From CAYUYV01 sp964449455 (lineage in GTDB: Bacteria; Pseudomonadota; Alphaproteobacteria; JAJFIK01), in NCBI GenBank assembly GCA_964449455.1, contig CAYUYV010000215.1:1-5693 (forward strand): DNA of 5,693 bases, in the 5' to 3' direction. Of this stretch, positions 4,686 through 5,693 are shown piece after piece. Both the position numbers and the translations under genes were made by a program. Positions within the stretch are counted from its first letter, which is position 1. Every line of letters starts with the position of its first letter. The notes beneath the pieces were generated by a model, which saw nothing but the letters and a program-made list of their open reading frames with translations, made no database searches and was not told the origin of the DNA.

Positions 4686-5693
4686 ATGGGCGAGATTTTC
4701 ATCAGCTACGCGCGGGCGGATCGGGAGCGGGTCGCCCGCATTCATGGCTGCCTGGTCGAGGCCGGGTTCGATGTGTTCTGGGACAATGCCGTTCTGCCCG
4801 GGGACCGTTGGCGCACCCGGATCGAAGAGGCCGTAGGCTCGGCTGCCGTGGTGCTCGGTGTGTGGACGACTGCCGCCACCCAGTCGGACTGGGTGCTTGA
4901 CGAAACACACCGTGCCAAGAAGGACGGGCGGCTGGTGTCCATTCGCCTTGATGGGGCCCGGCCGCCCCTGGGCTATGGGCAGATTCAGTGTGAGGATTTG
5001 TCCCACTGGGACGGAGGCGATCTTGAAGATCCCGGTTGGTTGCGGGTGGTCGATGCCTTGCGTGACCGTGTTGGCCGGATAAGCGGCGCACCGGCCAGCG
5101 CCGGCGTCACGCTCGACTTCCTTAAGCCCTATGAGGCGGTGGTTGGGGATGCGCGGCGGATCAACGACCCGCGCCTGCGCCGGCTTGTTCAGTGTACGCC
5201 GGAAGAGATGCGCAAGGCCCTGCGCCTGGAGCCACCTTTGAAGGGCAAGCGGTTCTATGCCGCGCTCGTCAAGCTGCGGAACATCGCTGCCGCGGTCTCC
5301 GGCGGTTCCCCTGAAGGGCGGGACGGGGACCGGCTCTATGACGATATTGAGGAAACGGCCCTGCGCCAGCTTTTCGCAGACACGCCCCTTAATGCCTTGG
5401 CGGAAAAGGTGCAGGCCCTGATCGGCAAGGCCAGCCCGGCGAAAGATGGCGCGCCACAGGGTGTGCTGCGGTATCGCGATCTCTCAACACAGGATCGGCA
5501 GACCATCGATGCCCTGCTCGATGACGGGGACAGCCACCGCGAGGCCTTCCTGAACGATCCCACCTTGATCGCCATTGGCAGGGCGGATTATGCGCGGGAG
5601 CTGCTGGACAGTCTGTGCTGGGAACTCTCCGACTCTGAGATCAGCGTTTCGGGTCTGTCGGATCTCATTGCCCTGATGGCGGAGCTGAACCGG
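4686..5693 (+). CDS. TIR-domain protein with unrecognised helical C-terminal region (partial)
   Basis: The gene is open to the end of the window; 336 residues are visible and no stop is reached. Residues 1-130 form a TIR domain of the bacterial TIR_2 type: EIFISYARAD (box 1), GFDVFWDNAVLPGDRW, AVVLGVWT, and QSDWVLDE with E73 at the position of the catalytic glutamate in NAD+-cleaving TIR enzymes. RLDGARPPLGYGQIQ and LSHWDG follow as often seen in alphaproteobacterial TIR proteins. Residues about 135-336 are predicted by eye to be mostly helical and charged (for example PEEMRKALRL, YDDIEETALRQLF, RQTIDALLDDGD). I do not recognise this region, and it shows no obvious TPR periodicity, STING or Walker motif. 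The start ATG has GGGG 5 bases before it and fits the first beta strand. By family knowledge such proteins hydrolyse NAD+ or make cyclic ADP-ribose signals, often in phage defence; here that is inference. The partner or sensor part may lie beyond the window. Confidence 0.85.
   Translation, partial: MGEIFISYARADRERVARIHGCLVEAGFDVFWDNAVLPGDRWRTRIEEAVGSAAVVLGVWTTAATQSDWVLDETHRAKKDGRLVSIRLDGARPPLGYGQIQCEDLSHWDGGDLEDPGWLRVVDALRDRVGRISGAPASAGVTLDFLKPYEAVVGDARRINDPRLRRLVQCTPEEMRKALRLEPPLKGKRFYAALVKLRNIAAAVSGGSPEGRDGDRLYDDIEETALRQLFADTPLNALAEKVQALIGKASPAKDGAPQGVLRYRDLSTQDRQTIDALLDDGDSHREAFLNDPTLIAIGRADYARELLDSLCWELSDSEISVSGLSDLIALMAELNR

Noticed and set aside
4653..5091. Minus-strand open frames opposite the TIR domain
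   Set aside because: The plus-strand frame has all TIR boxes in order; the opposite frames show only biased composition.

Overview
The window looks like a chromosomal segment of a GC-rich alphaproteobacterium. This rests on the base composition, the short single-domain QueF with an alphaproteobacterial-type sequence, and the style of the TIR, SDR and YafK-type proteins. No species can be named. Six protein genes are supported. There is no tRNA, rRNA, CRISPR array, integrase or transposase in view. One run of 100 N at 3995-4094 is an assembly gap.

Left part (51-3724), all on the minus strand. In transcription order these are a crotonase-fold (enoyl-CoA hydratase-like) protein at 2939-3724, an exported YafK/DpaA-family L,D-transpeptidase at about 1873-2823, a FabG-like short-chain dehydrogenase/reductase at 1036-1839, and a NYN-domain (PIN-like) putative nuclease at 51-800. 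The first three are separated by short gaps and may be one transcription unit. The NYN gene lies beyond a 235-base noncoding stretch that holds a perfect 7-bp inverted repeat. The first and third genes suggest acyl-CoA or carbonyl metabolism, the second acts on the cell wall, and the fourth probably acts on RNA. They do not form one obvious pathway.

Middle part (3725-4121). This is a divergent intergenic region between the crotonase and queF, followed by the 5' end of queF. It holds two unrelated short tandem repeat arrays: four 17-bp units next to the crotonase ribosome binding site, and a 15-bp array interrupted by the N gap. The 15-bp array is in frame with queF. It appears to be an expansion of queF codons (His-Leu-Gly-Gln-Ala becoming His-Leu-Gly-Arg-Ala), and the reading frame is the same on both sides of the gap only if the placeholder length of 100 is ignored.

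Right part (3904-5693), plus strand. queF (preQ1-forming nitrile reductase of queuosine biosynthesis) is followed by a 139-base spacer with a good sigma70-like promoter. A TIR-domain gene then runs off the end of the window. Its TIR domain keeps the catalytic-type glutamate. The roughly 200 visible residues after it match no family I recognise, which makes this the best candidate for an undescribed effector, together with the repeat-expanded queF.
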